This document shows, piece by piece, positions 44,319-53,200 of a stretch of 64,000 nt of DNA. This DNA comes from JAAEPI01 sp965212145 (GTDB taxonomy: Bacteria; Bacteroidota; Bacteroidia; Cytophagales; Cyclobacteriaceae). The first letter of the stretch is position 1; the number at the start of each line of letters is the position of its first letter. A program made the position numbers and the translations under genes. The notes under the pieces were generated by a model. The model ran no database searches. It had not been told where the DNA came from and saw only the letters and a list, made by a program, of their open reading frames with translations. Location: assembly GCA_965212145.1 (NCBI GenBank), contig CBDBUY010000004.1, forward strand, positions 620,001 to 684,000, written 5' to 3'.

Positions 44319-44681
44319 TTATTGCAAAATGATATCCCCGTCAATGTTCAACTTCTTGTGAAGCTTGCGTGCCACGTCCAATGTCAGATCGCGCTTGCCC
44401 CTCAAGTATTCGCTGACTCGGCTTGTTGGTACACCTAGTTTTTCCGCAAGGTCCTTTTGTTTCAGGCCCATCTCATACATTCTCAATTTGATCACATCCA
44501 ATAGTTTAGGAACCGAAATTCGATGATGCTTATCCTCATAATCAGCCACCAGATCAGACAAGCGATCCATCATGACGAACTCGGGATTGTCAAAACTATG
44601 ATCGCCGTTTAGTTTATCCATCAGCCGATTGATTTGGCTTAGTGCTTTCTGATATTGTGCTTCGTTTTCTATAGTCTTCAT
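44319..44681 (-). CDS. higA: HigA-type antitoxin with XRE helix-turn-helix
   Basis: 120 residues from ATG 44681 (a TTG at 44687 overlaps the higB stop and is the alternative). The C-terminal XRE domain is clear: MGLKQKDLAEKLGVPTSRVS then EYLRGKRDLTLDVARKLHK. The N-terminal half is the HigA-specific extension. It neutralises HigB and represses the operon. The toxin gene comes first, which is the characteristic order of higBA modules. Confidence 0.9.
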   Translation of the reverse strand: MKTIENEAQYQKALSQINRLMDKLNGDHSFDNPEFVMMDRLSDLVADYEDKHHRISVPKLLDVIKLRMYEMGLKQKDLAEKLGVPTSRVSEYLRGKRDLTLDVARKLHKKLNIDGDIILQ

Positions 44682-44683
44682 GG

Positions 44684-44977
44684 TCAAATATTTTTTACAT
44701 CCAGTTTATCATAATCACTATGTTTTCCGATCCAGCGGATATACACTTTTTGAGAAACGTAAATTACGATGGCAATCAACCTATAATCGTTCCCCTTGAT
44801 ATTAAACACCACACGATTGTTCCCAACATAATCCGCTGTTCCAAAATGAAGCCTGAGTTGATTGAAACTCTCCCACTCACATTTCGAAACTTTATGAAAC
44901 CATTCTTCAAGAGCCGTTCTACTATTGGCATGCTCAGAATAGAATTCAATAATCTTCTTACGACTAACGATTCTCAC
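44684..44977 (-). CDS. higB: HigB-type mRNA interferase toxin
   Basis: 97-residue RelE-superfamily toxin with GTG start at 44977. Hallmarks: MRIVSRKKIIEF at the start, GNNRVVFNIKGNDYRLI in the core and VYIRWIGKHSDYDKLD at the end. Such toxins cut mRNA on the ribosome. It precedes the antitoxin gene and is separated from the GH2 gene by a promoter/operator region. Motifs look intact, so the module is probably active. Confidence 0.92.
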   Translation of the reverse strand: MRIVSRKKIIEFYSEHANSRTALEEWFHKVSKCEWESFNQLRLHFGTADYVGNNRVVFNIKGNDYRLIAIVIYVSQKVYIRWIGKHSDYDKLDVKNI

Positions 44978-44981
44978 ACAA

Positions 44982-45002
44982 CAAAATTACACAATATGTA
45001 AT
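44982..45002 (-). promoter_or_regulatory. higBA promoter with overlapping palindromic operator
   Basis: On the minus strand TAATTTTG (44989 to 44982) matches TAnnTTTG. The palindrome ATTACACAATATGTAAT (44986-45002; six-base arms, five-base spacer) overlaps it, so a bound HigA dimer would block the -7 element. The box ends four bases before the GTG of higB, implying a leaderless or nearly leaderless message. Confidence 0.55.
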
Positions 45003-45080
45003 TAATTAACTAAATGTGAGATTTTTTCCGTTCTTGCCTTTAATGGAGATTAAGTAATTTCAAACTTCAACTGATCTGAT

Positions 45081-46910
45081 ATGAGAAAGCACCTTGCGCT
45101 GTTATTTTTCCTAACCACAATTGCCGTTACGGCCCAGGTTGTCCTTCAAAATATCCCGAACCGAAACAAAACCACTTTGAATGGCCGGTGGAACTACATC
45201 ATTGATCCTTACGAAACGGGGTATTACGACTACCACTACCAGCCAAGAGATTTAAAAAAGAATCCATGGAAGGACGCCATGTTTTTGGATGTGAAACAGG
45301 AAAACCCCAGTGACCTCATCGAGTATAGTTTCGATGATTCGCCAGTCATGAACATCCCGGGTGATTGGAATTCACAAGATGAAAGGCTGCTGTATTATGA
45401 GGGCACCATCTGGTTTCGGCGACTATTCGATTACCAAAAATCAAAAGATCAGAATCGTGTATTTGTGCATTTTGGAGCGGCCAATTACCGAGCGGACGTT
45501 TATCTAAACGGCAAAAAAGTCGGGGTGCATGAAGGTGGCTTTACCCCATTCGCATTCGAGGTGACGGATGTCATAAAGGAAGAAGGAAATTTCATGATAG
45601 TCAAGGTGGACAATCAACGAAAACGGGATGCCGTCCCCACGGTCATCACCGACTGGTGGAATTATGGAGGCATCACCCGTGATGTCAATTTGATTGAGAC
45701 GGCAGAAACCTACATTTCCGATTACCAACTCCAACTGCAACAGGACGACCCCAGGACACTCGAAGGATTCGTTTCGCTGACTGGATCCATGGCTGGGAAG
45801 CAAAAAGTGCAGATTGATATTCCGGAATTAAAAGTTAAAAAAGAGGTCGTCACCGATGTATCAGGCAAAGCCAGTTTCACCATCCCGGTTAAGAAGGTGG
45901 ACTATTGGGAACCAAACAACCCAAAACTCTACCATGTGTCAATCACCTCAGGTGCAGAAAAACTCAAGGACCAGATCGGGTTTCGAACGATCCGGGTGGA
46001 GGGCTCTAATATTCTGCTCAACAATGAATCCATTTTCCTGAGAGGCATCTGCATGCACGAGGAGAACCCGATCAAGGGCGGACGTGCCAACAGCATTGAA
46101 GATGCCCGACTGCTCCTGACTTGGGCTAAGGAACTGGGTTGCAACTTTGTGCGACTGGCTCACTATCCTCACAACGAGTACATGGTGCGACTGGCCGATG
46201 AAATAGGGCTTCTCGTTTGGGAAGAAACCCCGGTTTATTGGAACGTCCTGTTTGATAATCCTGAGACCTATCAAAAAGCGGAGAAGCAACTCACAGAGGT
46301 GATTCACCGAGACAAAAACAGAGCGTCCGTGATTATCTGGTCCATGGCCAATGAAACCCCGCAAACCCAGGACCGATTGAATTTTCTCAGAAGTCTGGCG
46401 GACAAAACGCGGGAAATTGACGGGACGAGGCTCATCAGCGCTGCGCTGGAAAAACGAGCCGTTCCCGGGAAGCAGGACGTACTCACAATAACCGATGAGT
46501 TTGCGGATTATGCCGACCTCCTGAGTTTCAACGAATACGTGGGGTGGTATGATGGACTTCCGGAAAAATGTGACCGGGTGACTTGGGAGATCACACAGGA
46601 CAAGCCGGTGTTTATCTCGGAGTTCGGAGGAGGGGCGCTGCAGGGTCTTCATGGAGATAAGAACGAGCGTTGGACGGAGGAATTTCAAGAAGATCTCTAC
46701 ATCCGTTCGCTGAACATGCTCACTAAGATTCCACAGCTCCGTGGCATGGCGCCCTGGATCATGGCAGACTTCAGGTCCCCGAGACGAAACCTCCCAAATA
46801 TTCAGGACGGCTGGAACCGAAAAGGATTGCTCTCGCAAACCGGACAGAAGAAAAAGTCCTGGTTCGTCATGAATAAGTTTTACAAAGGGATGAAAGAGAA
46901 GTGGGAGTGA
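45081..46910 (+). CDS. secreted glycoside hydrolase family 2 (beta-glucuronidase/galactosidase type)
   Basis: 609 residues with signal peptide MRKHLALLFFLTTIAVTAQ. The GH2 layout is complete: sugar-binding jelly roll (GTIWFRRLFDY, FGAANYRADVYLNGKKVG), Ig-like domain, then the TIM barrel with FLRGICMHEENP, NFVRLAHYPH, the acid/base Glu in IIWSMANETP and the nucleophile Glu in FISEFGG. Its length matches beta-glucuronidase-like members, but the substrate-specific residues cannot be read with confidence. Located outside the cytoplasm, it may release sugars used by the neighbouring 3-keto-glycoside genes; that link is inference. Confidence 0.9.
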   Translation: MRKHLALLFFLTTIAVTAQVVLQNIPNRNKTTLNGRWNYIIDPYETGYYDYHYQPRDLKKNPWKDAMFLDVKQENPSDLIEYSFDDSPVMNIPGDWNSQDERLLYYEGTIWFRRLFDYQKSKDQNRVFVHFGAANYRADVYLNGKKVGVHEGGFTPFAFEVTDVIKEEGNFMIVKVDNQRKRDAVPTVITDWWNYGGITRDVNLIETAETYISDYQLQLQQDDPRTLEGFVSLTGSMAGKQKVQIDIPELKVKKEVVTDVSGKASFTIPVKKVDYWEPNNPKLYHVSITSGAEKLKDQIGFRTIRVEGSNILLNNESIFLRGICMHEENPIKGGRANSIEDARLLLTWAKELGCNFVRLAHYPHNEYMVRLADEIGLLVWEETPVYWNVLFDNPETYQKAEKQLTEVIHRDKNRASVIIWSMANETPQTQDRLNFLRSLADKTREIDGTRLISAALEKRAVPGKQDVLTITDEFADYADLLSFNEYVGWYDGLPEKCDRVTWEITQDKPVFISEFGGGALQGLHGDKNERWTEEFQEDLYIRSLNMLTKIPQLRGMAPWIMADFRSPRRNLPNIQDGWNRKGLLSQTGQKKKSWFVMNKFYKGMKEKWE

Positions 46911-47483
46911 TCACCGCCACTTCAGAGTATTCAGCAAATGGTGAATGTCCTCTTTCAGGTAATTTATGACCGGACGGAGTGAATCGTTTTTGGTGGAGGT
47001 TTTGAAATAAAGGGCTCCACGCAGGAAGTGCTTCGTGCTATCGCTTACATGAAATTGATACTGAGAAGGCACTTCGCCCTCAAGTTCTGACACAGACGCC
47101 CAGTTGCCATTTGGCAATTCCATGACCATTTCTTCAATCGCGTATGCCTTGACATTGTGCTTTGAGGTCAGGCGATAAGAGTCCACGTAATAGCCCTGTA
47201 GCAGCGAATCCAAATCCCGAATGGGCTTGTACGTCACTTGCACATCCGCATCAAAATAAGGGTAATACAAATGAATCCAGTAGCGCTCGGCAATCCAGGA
47301 GCTGTCAGCTTTGAGGTCAACAAGCTTGGAGTACTCGAAACTATAAGGAAAAGAGTCCGGCAAGGCCTGATATTCGTGGGGAGGCAGCTCTATTCTGTTG
47401 AATCCCTTGGGTTTCGGGAGATAGTCTTTCTTCCCACAACTCACCAAACCAATCACTAAAACCAACAACCAAATTTTACGCAT
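46911..47483 (-). CDS. gldD: gliding motility lipoprotein GldD
   Basis: 190 residues. Lipoprotein signal MRKIWLLVLVIGLVSCG, then the characteristic DYLPKPKGFNRIELPPHEYQ. GldD is required for gliding and T9SS-dependent secretion in Flavobacterium. Its start overlaps the end of gldE by eight bases, and the mutY-ssb-gldE-gldD order is conserved across Bacteroidota. It is convergent with the GH2 gene, with no intergenic space. Confidence 0.93.
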   Translation of the reverse strand: MRKIWLLVLVIGLVSCGKKDYLPKPKGFNRIELPPHEYQALPDSFPYSFEYSKLVDLKADSSWIAERYWIHLYYPYFDADVQVTYKPIRDLDSLLQGYYVDSYRLTSKHNVKAYAIEEMVMELPNGNWASVSELEGEVPSQYQFHVSDSTKHFLRGALYFKTSTKNDSLRPVINYLKEDIHHLLNTLKWR

Positions 47484-48810
47484 CCTTGTTTGGTGAAATA
47501 TAGACTCTGACTTTTTTGATTCTCTTTTGATCTACAGCCGCCACGGTGAACATGTAATTCTGAAAAATGATTTTTTCTCCAGCATTGGGAAGCTTTTCGT
47601 TCAGCTCCAAAATCAACCCACCAATGGATTCACTCTCCCCCTTCACATGTTCGAAATCCTGAAAGTCAACGTTGGTGATTTTGCAGAAATCCATCAATGA
47701 CGTCTTCCCCTCAAAGATGTACGTGTGGTTGTCCAGTTTATTGTATCGCACATCGCCATCGTCATCGAATTCATCGTTGATCTCACCCACGATTTCCTCA
47801 ATAATGTCCTCCATCGTGATCAGTCCCTCGGTCCCTCCGTACTCATCCACCACAAGGGCCATGTGTACGCGGCGTTCTTGAAAGTCCTTCAGCAAATCGT
47901 CGATCTTCTTGCTCTCTGGCACAAAAAATGGTGGACGCAAAAGGGTCGTCCAGGCAAAATCGTCTTCCTTCTCGATGTGAGGTAAAATGTCTTTGGTGTA
48001 CAAGATTCCTTCGATCTTATCCAGAGATTCGTTGTAAACAGGGAAACGCGAAAATCCTGTTTTGTTGATCTGATCCATGAGCGTATGAAAATTAGATTTC
48101 ATATCAATGGCCGTCATATCCGTCCGAGCCACCATTACCTGCTTTACCGTAAATGTCCCAAAATTCACTATCCCTTTCAGGATGTCTTTTTGGTCATCAG
48201 TAACTTCCTCGTCTGTAGCAATCTCCAATGCCTGATTGATTTCGGTGACAGACAGGTTATATCCTCTACGCTGAATTCGCCTTTCCAGCCCTCTCCCGGT
48301 ATGCAGCAAAAGCCAACTTAATGGTGTTAGAATTTGATTGAAAAACTGAATGAATCCAGCAGTGCGACGGGCGAACTTTAGGTTATTCTGAGTCGCAAAA
48401 ACCTTGGGTAAAATCTCTCCAAAGAAAATGATCAAAACCGTAATGCACGCCGTGAGAATGGCAATGGCCGCACCGTCCTTCTTGCCTCCCAACACCTGCC
48501 AGGTGGCATATGTGGAGATGGTGACAATGAAAATATTGACCAGGTTATTCAAAATAAGAATGGTGGCCAGCAACTTCCTAGGCCTGCCAATCAATGCGAA
48601 TATTCTGTGATCGGCCTTTTTCTCAGATGTTGCACAGTCTTCGATCTGATCCGTGGAAAGGGAATAGAAAGCCACCTCTGATCCGGAAACTAGTCCTGAG
48701 ACAATTAGCAGAAGCAGAACGGTCAATCCATTGACCAAATAGAAACTGAGGGGTAAGGCCGAAAGATTACTAAGGAAAACCCAGGGGTAAGGATCGTCTA
48801 GCGTTTCCAA
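47476..48810 (-). CDS. gldE: gliding motility-associated protein GldE (CNNM/CBS-domain membrane protein)
   Basis: 444 residues: an N-terminal membrane domain with about four helices (VSGLVSGSEVAFYSLS is the CNNM/DUF21 signature), a CBS pair (MVARTDMTAIDM and VDEYGGTEGLITMEDIIEEI) and a CorC/HlyC C-terminal domain. It resembles CorC-type magnesium/cobalt efflux proteins, but position next to gldD and ssb identifies GldE, which supports GldD function in Flavobacterium. Confidence 0.93.
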   Translation of the reverse strand: METLDDPYPWVFLSNLSALPLSFYLVNGLTVLLLLIVSGLVSGSEVAFYSLSTDQIEDCATSEKKADHRIFALIGRPRKLLATILILNNLVNIFIVTISTYATWQVLGGKKDGAAIAILTACITVLIIFFGEILPKVFATQNNLKFARRTAGFIQFFNQILTPLSWLLLHTGRGLERRIQRRGYNLSVTEINQALEIATDEEVTDDQKDILKGIVNFGTFTVKQVMVARTDMTAIDMKSNFHTLMDQINKTGFSRFPVYNESLDKIEGILYTKDILPHIEKEDDFAWTTLLRPPFFVPESKKIDDLLKDFQERRVHMALVVDEYGGTEGLITMEDIIEEIVGEINDEFDDDGDVRYNKLDNHTYIFEGKTSLMDFCKITNVDFQDFEHVKGESESIGGLILELNEKLPNAGEKIIFQNYMFTVAAVDQKRIKKVRVYISPNKDA

Positions 48811-48828
48811 TAAAGTGTCATTTCGTTA

Positions 48829-49287
48829 CTAAAACGGAAGATCATCGATGCTGTTATCTTCCTGTGCCGGCGCTGCTTGTGGTTGAGGAGCAGGTGCCAC
48901 CGATTGTGGTTGAGGAGCTGAGGACATTTCCTGAGAGCCACCTCCACCTTGGCCACCCGGTCCTCCCAGCATGGTCATGTTTTGCACACGGATTCGGGTC
49001 CTGTATTTTTTGACGCCTTGCTCATCCTGCCAGCTGTCCGTTTTGATTTTACCCTCTACATAGATGGACTTGCCCTTTTGCAGATATTGCTCTGCGATCT
49101 TGGCTAATCCATCCCACATTTCCAGATCATGCCATTCCGTGTTCTCGACCTGATTGCCCTCTCGATCTTTGTAGCGCTCAGTGGTAGCCAATGTCACGTT
49201 CGCAACGGCCTTACCATTTTCGAGGTATCGCACTTCCGGGTCTTTGCCCAGATTTCCAATCAGAATTACTTTGTTTACTCCTGCCAT
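48829..49287 (-). CDS. ssb: single-stranded DNA-binding protein
   Basis: 152 residues. OB-fold N-terminus MAGVNKVILIGNLGKDPEVR, a Gly/Gln/Pro-rich linker and the acidic C-terminal tip DDLPF that recruits partner proteins. Between mutY and gldE, 18 bases from each, in the conserved Bacteroidota order. Confidence 0.96.
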   Translation of the reverse strand: MAGVNKVILIGNLGKDPEVRYLENGKAVANVTLATTERYKDREGNQVENTEWHDLEMWDGLAKIAEQYLQKGKSIYVEGKIKTDSWQDEQGVKKYRTRIRVQNMTMLGGPGGQGGGGSQEMSSAPQPQSVAPAPQPQAAPAQEDNSIDDLPF

Positions 49288-49305
49288 GTCTTTCAGTTTG
49301 GTGGT

Positions 49306-50337
49306 CTATTCTCCAAAAGTCTTCTCCACAAAATCCACAATCACCTTTGGTTTCGGCAAAGTTAGTATTTGTTCGATAGAATAAGGTTCCGCTCCGTGGG
49401 TTCTTGCGAGTTCTTTGAATTGGTCTTCAGACACTTGCGAGTGCGAAAAGCGAACCGATAGTCGCTGATGAGAAAGCAAATGAATGATGGGGTCAGAAAA
49501 CACTTTCCCATTTCGAGCTTCTAATTCAGGAAAATCAAACATCCCCTCCCAAATGTCCTTACCTCCTCGTTTCTTCATGAGAACTCGACCTTCATTTTCC
49601 AGTACTAGATAATTCAAGTCGCGCTCCTTGACTTTTAGCTTCTTCGATTTGACAGGTAATTCTTTAATGCTGTCATTTTGGAAGGCAAAGCACTCTTTGG
49701 TGAAAACGCACCGCTCACAACTCGGCGATGGCAAGCAAACTGTCGCGCCGTATTCCATGATGGCCTGATTGAACGTGCCCGGCTGATCATGAGGAATGAT
49801 CTCTTTTAAGACAGATTCAAATTTCTTTCTGGACTTCCCCTCTGCAATGTCATCGGAAATACCAAAGAGTCGGGAGGCTACCCGAAAGACATTGCCATCC
49901 ACGACCGGCTCAGGTTCACCAAAGCAGAATGAGGCAATGGCCGCTGCGGTGTAAGGCCCTATGCCCTTAAGTTTCAGAATTTCAGAATAGGTTTTCGGAA
50001 ACTCTCCATTTAATTTCTCGACAATATGCTTTGCGGTAAAATGCATATTGCGAGCACGGGAATAATAGCCAAGCCCTTGCCAGTTAGCAAGAACATCATT
50101 TTCTCTGGCTGCTGCCAAGGTCTCAACATCCGGGAAAGATTCTATAAATCGTAGATAATACGGCAGGCCTTGCTCGACTCTCGTCTGCTGCAGAATGATC
50201 TCCGAAACCCAGATATCATAGGGGTCGTTGGACTCGCGCCAAGGGAGCTCTCGCTTAGCACCTGAGTACCAATCAATTAAACTTTCTGCAATTGGGTGAG
50301 AATTAATATCGAATTGGTTTGGAAATACGGGGGGCAA
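49306..50337 (-). CDS. mutY: A/G-specific adenine glycosylase
   Basis: 343 residues from a TTG at 50337; no ATG is available before the conserved region. Removes adenine mispaired with 8-oxoguanine. Visible are LQQTRVEQG with the catalytic Glu, the helix-hairpin-helix LKGIGPYTAAAIASF with the following catalytic Asp in VVDGNVFRV, the 4Fe-4S motif C-x6-C-x2-C-x5-C (CLPSPSCERCVFTKEC) and a C-terminal NUDIX-like domain with KKRGGKDIWEGMFDFPE. The HU promoter overlaps its 5' end. Confidence 0.95.
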   Translation of the reverse strand: MPPVFPNQFDINSHPIAESLIDWYSGAKRELPWRESNDPYDIWVSEIILQQTRVEQGLPYYLRFIESFPDVETLAAARENDVLANWQGLGYYSRARNMHFTAKHIVEKLNGEFPKTYSEILKLKGIGPYTAAAIASFCFGEPEPVVDGNVFRVASRLFGISDDIAEGKSRKKFESVLKEIIPHDQPGTFNQAIMEYGATVCLPSPSCERCVFTKECFAFQNDSIKELPVKSKKLKVKERDLNYLVLENEGRVLMKKRGGKDIWEGMFDFPELEARNGKVFSDPIIHLLSHQRLSVRFSHSQVSEDQFKELARTHGAEPYSIEQILTLPKPKVIVDFVEKTFGE

Positions 50338-50348
50338 AACTAAATTTG
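50318..50348 (+). promoter_or_regulatory. Bacteroidota-type promoter of the HU-TPR-RNase G operon
   Basis: TTTG at 50318-50321, a 19-base spacer, and TAAATTTG at 50341-50348: a complete match to TTTG-N19-TAnnTTTG. Transcription would begin about 50353-50356, some 35 bases before the GTG of the HU gene. It overlaps the beginning of the divergent mutY gene. Confidence 0.75.
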
Positions 50349-50388
50349 GCGACCCGAAAAATCACTCACTACTAAACAGAATCTTGAC

Positions 50389-50679
50389 GTGACGAAAGCA
50401 GACGTAATCAACGAAATTTCAGACAAGACCGGTATCGACAGATCAGATGTACAAGCATCTGTGGAGGCATTCTTCAGCATTGTAAAATCCAATATGGCCG
50501 AAGGTGAGAACATTTATGTTCGTGGTTTCGGGAGTTTTGTAAACAAAAAGAGAGCAAGAAAAGTCGCTCGCAACATTTCAAAGAACACAGCGATTGTCAT
50601 TGACGAACATTACGTTCCCAGTTTCAAGCCTTCTAAAATGTTCATTGAAAAGATCAAGAAGAGTGATCGCATAAAATGA
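50389..50679 (+). CDS. HU/IHF-family DNA-binding protein
   Basis: 96 residues with GTG start. Typical fold: MTKADVINEISDKTGIDRSD, the dimerisation helices, then GFGSFVNKKRARKVARNIS leading into the DNA-binding beta arm, and YVPSFKPSKMFIEKIK. The arm tip lacks the usual Arg-Asn-Pro (RNPxT): it reads ARNISKNTAIVIDE. First gene of an operon with a TPR protein, the tiny basic protein and RNase G, with a four-base overlap to the TPR gene. Confidence 0.93.
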   Translation: MTKADVINEISDKTGIDRSDVQASVEAFFSIVKSNMAEGENIYVRGFGSFVNKKRARKVARNISKNTAIVIDEHYVPSFKPSKMFIEKIKKSDRIK

Positions 50680-51449
50680 ACAAGCTGCAAATAGCACTCA
50701 TTCTCGGAGGTGCAGCTTTGATTATCATCCTATATCAGCTGCCACGTGTAGTGGTAGAAAATGAAACTTTAGTTGATCCAAACGAAGGCAATCATACCTT
50801 CGCTATGCCTCAGGAAGTTAAGGCCAGAGTGGGCAACCTTCGCAGAAAGTGGGAAGGTGCAGAAAGTACAGAAAAAAAACTTAACTTTGCGGACTCTTTG
50901 GCAAGCCTATATCTGGATTATCAGGTGTTGGATAGTGGGGTCTGGTTTATAGATCACATAAAAAACACTAATTCGGAGGGCCGTGAGATCAGAATTGCCG
51001 ATTTGCTTTACCGAGCATTTCAACGCACCGAAGATCCCAATGAGGCCAGAGAGATAGGGGCGAGAGCTGCTCAGGAGTTAAGAAACCTGATCGCTCAATA
51101 CCCTGAAAGCAGTTCATTGAAAAACAGACTGGCCATGACACTTGTCGCAAGTGAAAACCCAATGGAGGGAATTCAAATGCTGCAAGGATTATTGGAAGAC
51201 AACCCAGAGGATACTGAGACAATCAAGAACCTCGGAGTTCTTTCGGTTCAGTCAGGACAGTTTGAAAAGGCAGAGGACAGATTTAAAGATTTGCTGGCAA
51301 TTGACTCCACAGATGAGGAGGCCCGGTTTTATTTAGGAATGAGTCAAATAGAACAAGGAAAAGAAGAGGGCAAGCAGATAATGCAGCAACTCTCCAGCAG
51401 TACAAATCCCGCGATCCGGTCACTGGCTATAGAGTATTTAGAAAATTAA
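50676..51449 (+). CDS. membrane-anchored TPR-repeat protein
   Basis: 257 residues. One N-terminal transmembrane segment (IALILGGAALIIILYQLP) followed by tetratricopeptide-like helices; the clearest repeats are at about residues 160-240 (ENPMEGIQMLQGLLEDNPED, GQFEKAEDRFKDLLAIDSTD). It probably serves as a scaffold on one face of the inner membrane. This TPR gene is regularly found between HU and RNase G in Bacteroidota; its function is unknown. Confidence 0.83.
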   Translation: MNKLQIALILGGAALIIILYQLPRVVVENETLVDPNEGNHTFAMPQEVKARVGNLRRKWEGAESTEKKLNFADSLASLYLDYQVLDSGVWFIDHIKNTNSEGREIRIADLLYRAFQRTEDPNEAREIGARAAQELRNLIAQYPESSSLKNRLAMTLVASENPMEGIQMLQGLLEDNPEDTETIKNLGVLSVQSGQFEKAEDRFKDLLAIDSTDEEARFYLGMSQIEQGKEEGKQIMQQLSSSTNPAIRSLAIEYLEN

Positions 51450-51461
51450 AACATTTACATT

Positions 51462-51551
51462 ATGCCTTGCGGTAAAAAAAGAAAGAGACATAAGATCTCT
51501 ACACACAAGAGAAAGAAGAGACTTAGAAAGAATCGACACAAGAAGAAGTAA
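51462..51551 (+). CDS. 29-residue very basic ribosomal-type protein (COX24/mS38-like)
   Basis: ATG 51462 to TAA 51551. The peptide begins MPCGKKRKRHK and ends RLRKNRHKKK; about two thirds of the residues are Lys, Arg or His. It matches the pattern of the COX24/AURKAIP1 C-terminal family (mitochondrial mS38) and the tiny basic protein that I recall being seen in Bacteroidota ribosome structures. It lies 12 bases after the TPR gene and 23 before RNase G, so it is operon-encoded. Too short for most gene finders. Confidence 0.8.
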   Translation: MPCGKKRKRHKISTHKRKKRLRKNRHKKK

Positions 51552-51574
51552 GTAATCTTTAAAAACATTCGATT

Positions 51575-53125
51575 GTGAGTAATGAACTAGTCATTAACTC
51601 AACTCGTAGCGGATGTCGGATTGCTTTACTGAAGGACAAGAGGCTGGTCGAATACCACGAGGATGCCGGAGGCGAATCGTTCAATGTAGGAGACATATAC
51701 TTAGGTACGGTGAAAAAAGTCGTACCTGGATTGAATGCAGCGTTCATCGATCTCGGATATGAGAAAGATGCTTTTCTGCACTATCATGACCTAGGCCCTC
51801 AAGTCCAATCCCTAAACAAGTTCACCAAACTTGTAACCACCCGGAAAAACACGCCTACTAAACTGGCGGGTTTTAAAACCGAGCCGGACATACATAAACT
51901 GGGAAAAATCGCCCAGGTGTTTAGCAGGAATCAGAAGGTGCTGGTACAAGTGGTGAAGGAGCCAATCTCCACAAAGGGTCCGAGACTATCATGCGAGTTG
52001 TCGTTAGCAGGCAGGTACATCATTTTGGTGCCTTTCTCTAACTCAGTTAACATATCAAAGAAAATCAGCGACTCTACGGAGCGAAAGCGCCTTAGTCGTC
52101 TGATAGCAGCTATCAAACCCGAGAATTTCGGTGTGATCATTCGCACTGTAGCTCAGGGTAAAGACGTACGCGACCTGGATCAGGACATGAGAAATCTCAT
52201 GGAAGGCTGGGAAAGCGGAATCAAGAAACTTCGTACGGCCAAGCCACGAGAGAAGATCATCGGTGAGATGAATCGAGCCAACTCTATCCTTAGAGATGTG
52301 CTCAATGAGTCCTTCGACAGCATCATGGTTGACGACAAGGAGCTCTTCGGTGAGATCAAAACGTTCATCCAGAAAATCGCTCCCGACAAGGAGAAAATCA
52401 CAAAACTTTTCTCGGGAAAAGCCAAGATCTTCGAGGCACACGGCGTTGAGAAACAGATCAAAACATCCTTCGGGAAATCTGTGACGATCCCAAGTGGAGG
52501 TTACCTGATCATCGAGCACACAGAAGCCATGCACGTCATCGACGTGAACAGCGGGAACAAATCCAACAGTCAGGACAACCAGGAAGACACGGCGCTGAAC
52601 GTGAATATGGAAGCCGCTGGGGAAATTGCCAGACAGCTCAGGTTACGTGACATGGGGGGTATCATCACCGTCGATTTCATCGACATGCGAAAAACGGAGA
52701 ATAAGAAAAAACTCTACGCTCGCATGAAGGAGATGATGAAAGACGATCGATCCAAACATACGATTCTTCCTTTGTCCAAGTTCGGCTTGATGGAAATCAC
52801 TCGTCAGCGGGTGCGTCCGGAGATGAATATCTCCACACGCGAAGTTTGCCCGTCATGCGATGGCACTGGAAAAATCCAGGCATCCATTCAGATTAGTGAC
52901 AGCATCGAGAATACGATCGAGCACTTGCTGAAAGGTCAGAATCAGAAGAAGATTACTTTGGCTCTGCACCCGTTCCTGTTTGCCTATTTCACAAAGGGCA
53001 CCATGTCTAAGCGAGTGAAGTGGTTCATGAAATACCAGAGATGGGTGAACCTTGTGGAAGATTCTTCACTGGCTATTTCAGAATTCAATGTTTTGGATGG
53101 AAATGGAGAGTTGATCGAAGTTTGA
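51575..53125 (+). CDS. rng: ribonuclease E/G family endoribonuclease
   Basis: 516 residues with GTG start (the lone ATG alternative lies well inside). N-terminal S1 domain (GDIYLGTVKKVVPGLNAAFI and GYEKDAFLHYHDL), RNase H-like and DNase I-like core with the metal-binding IDVNSGNK and IITVDFIDMR, and the zinc-link CPSCDGTGKI. There is no long disordered C-terminal scaffold, so it is RNase G-like. It acts in rRNA maturation and mRNA decay. A strong terminator follows. Confidence 0.94.
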   Translation: MSNELVINSTRSGCRIALLKDKRLVEYHEDAGGESFNVGDIYLGTVKKVVPGLNAAFIDLGYEKDAFLHYHDLGPQVQSLNKFTKLVTTRKNTPTKLAGFKTEPDIHKLGKIAQVFSRNQKVLVQVVKEPISTKGPRLSCELSLAGRYIILVPFSNSVNISKKISDSTERKRLSRLIAAIKPENFGVIIRTVAQGKDVRDLDQDMRNLMEGWESGIKKLRTAKPREKIIGEMNRANSILRDVLNESFDSIMVDDKELFGEIKTFIQKIAPDKEKITKLFSGKAKIFEAHGVEKQIKTSFGKSVTIPSGGYLIIEHTEAMHVIDVNSGNKSNSQDNQEDTALNVNMEAAGEIARQLRLRDMGGIITVDFIDMRKTENKKKLYARMKEMMKDDRSKHTILPLSKFGLMEITRQRVRPEMNISTREVCPSCDGTGKIQASIQISDSIENTIEHLLKGQNQKKITLALHPFLFAYFTKGTMSKRVKWFMKYQRWVNLVEDSSLAISEFNVLDGNGELIEV

Positions 53126-53147
53126 TCAAATACAAATTATAAAAAGA

Positions 53148-53177
53148 AAGCCTTCTCGATATCGGGAAGGCTTTTTT
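53148..53177. terminator. bidirectional Rho-independent terminator
   Basis: Near-perfect palindrome from 53148 to 53173 (AAGCCTTCTCGAT against ATCGGGAAGGCTT, one G-T pair) flanked by A-rich sequence on the left and T6 on the right. It can serve both the RNase G operon and the convergent beta-barrel gene. Confidence 0.88.
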
Positions 53178-53200
53178 GTTTTCTCAGAGCTGGCTGATTG

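Noticed and set aside
45948..46838. Long minus-strand open frame (296 codons) inside the GH2 gene
   Set aside because: Antisense shadow of a gene with complete catalytic motifs; the translation has no recognisable domain or signal.
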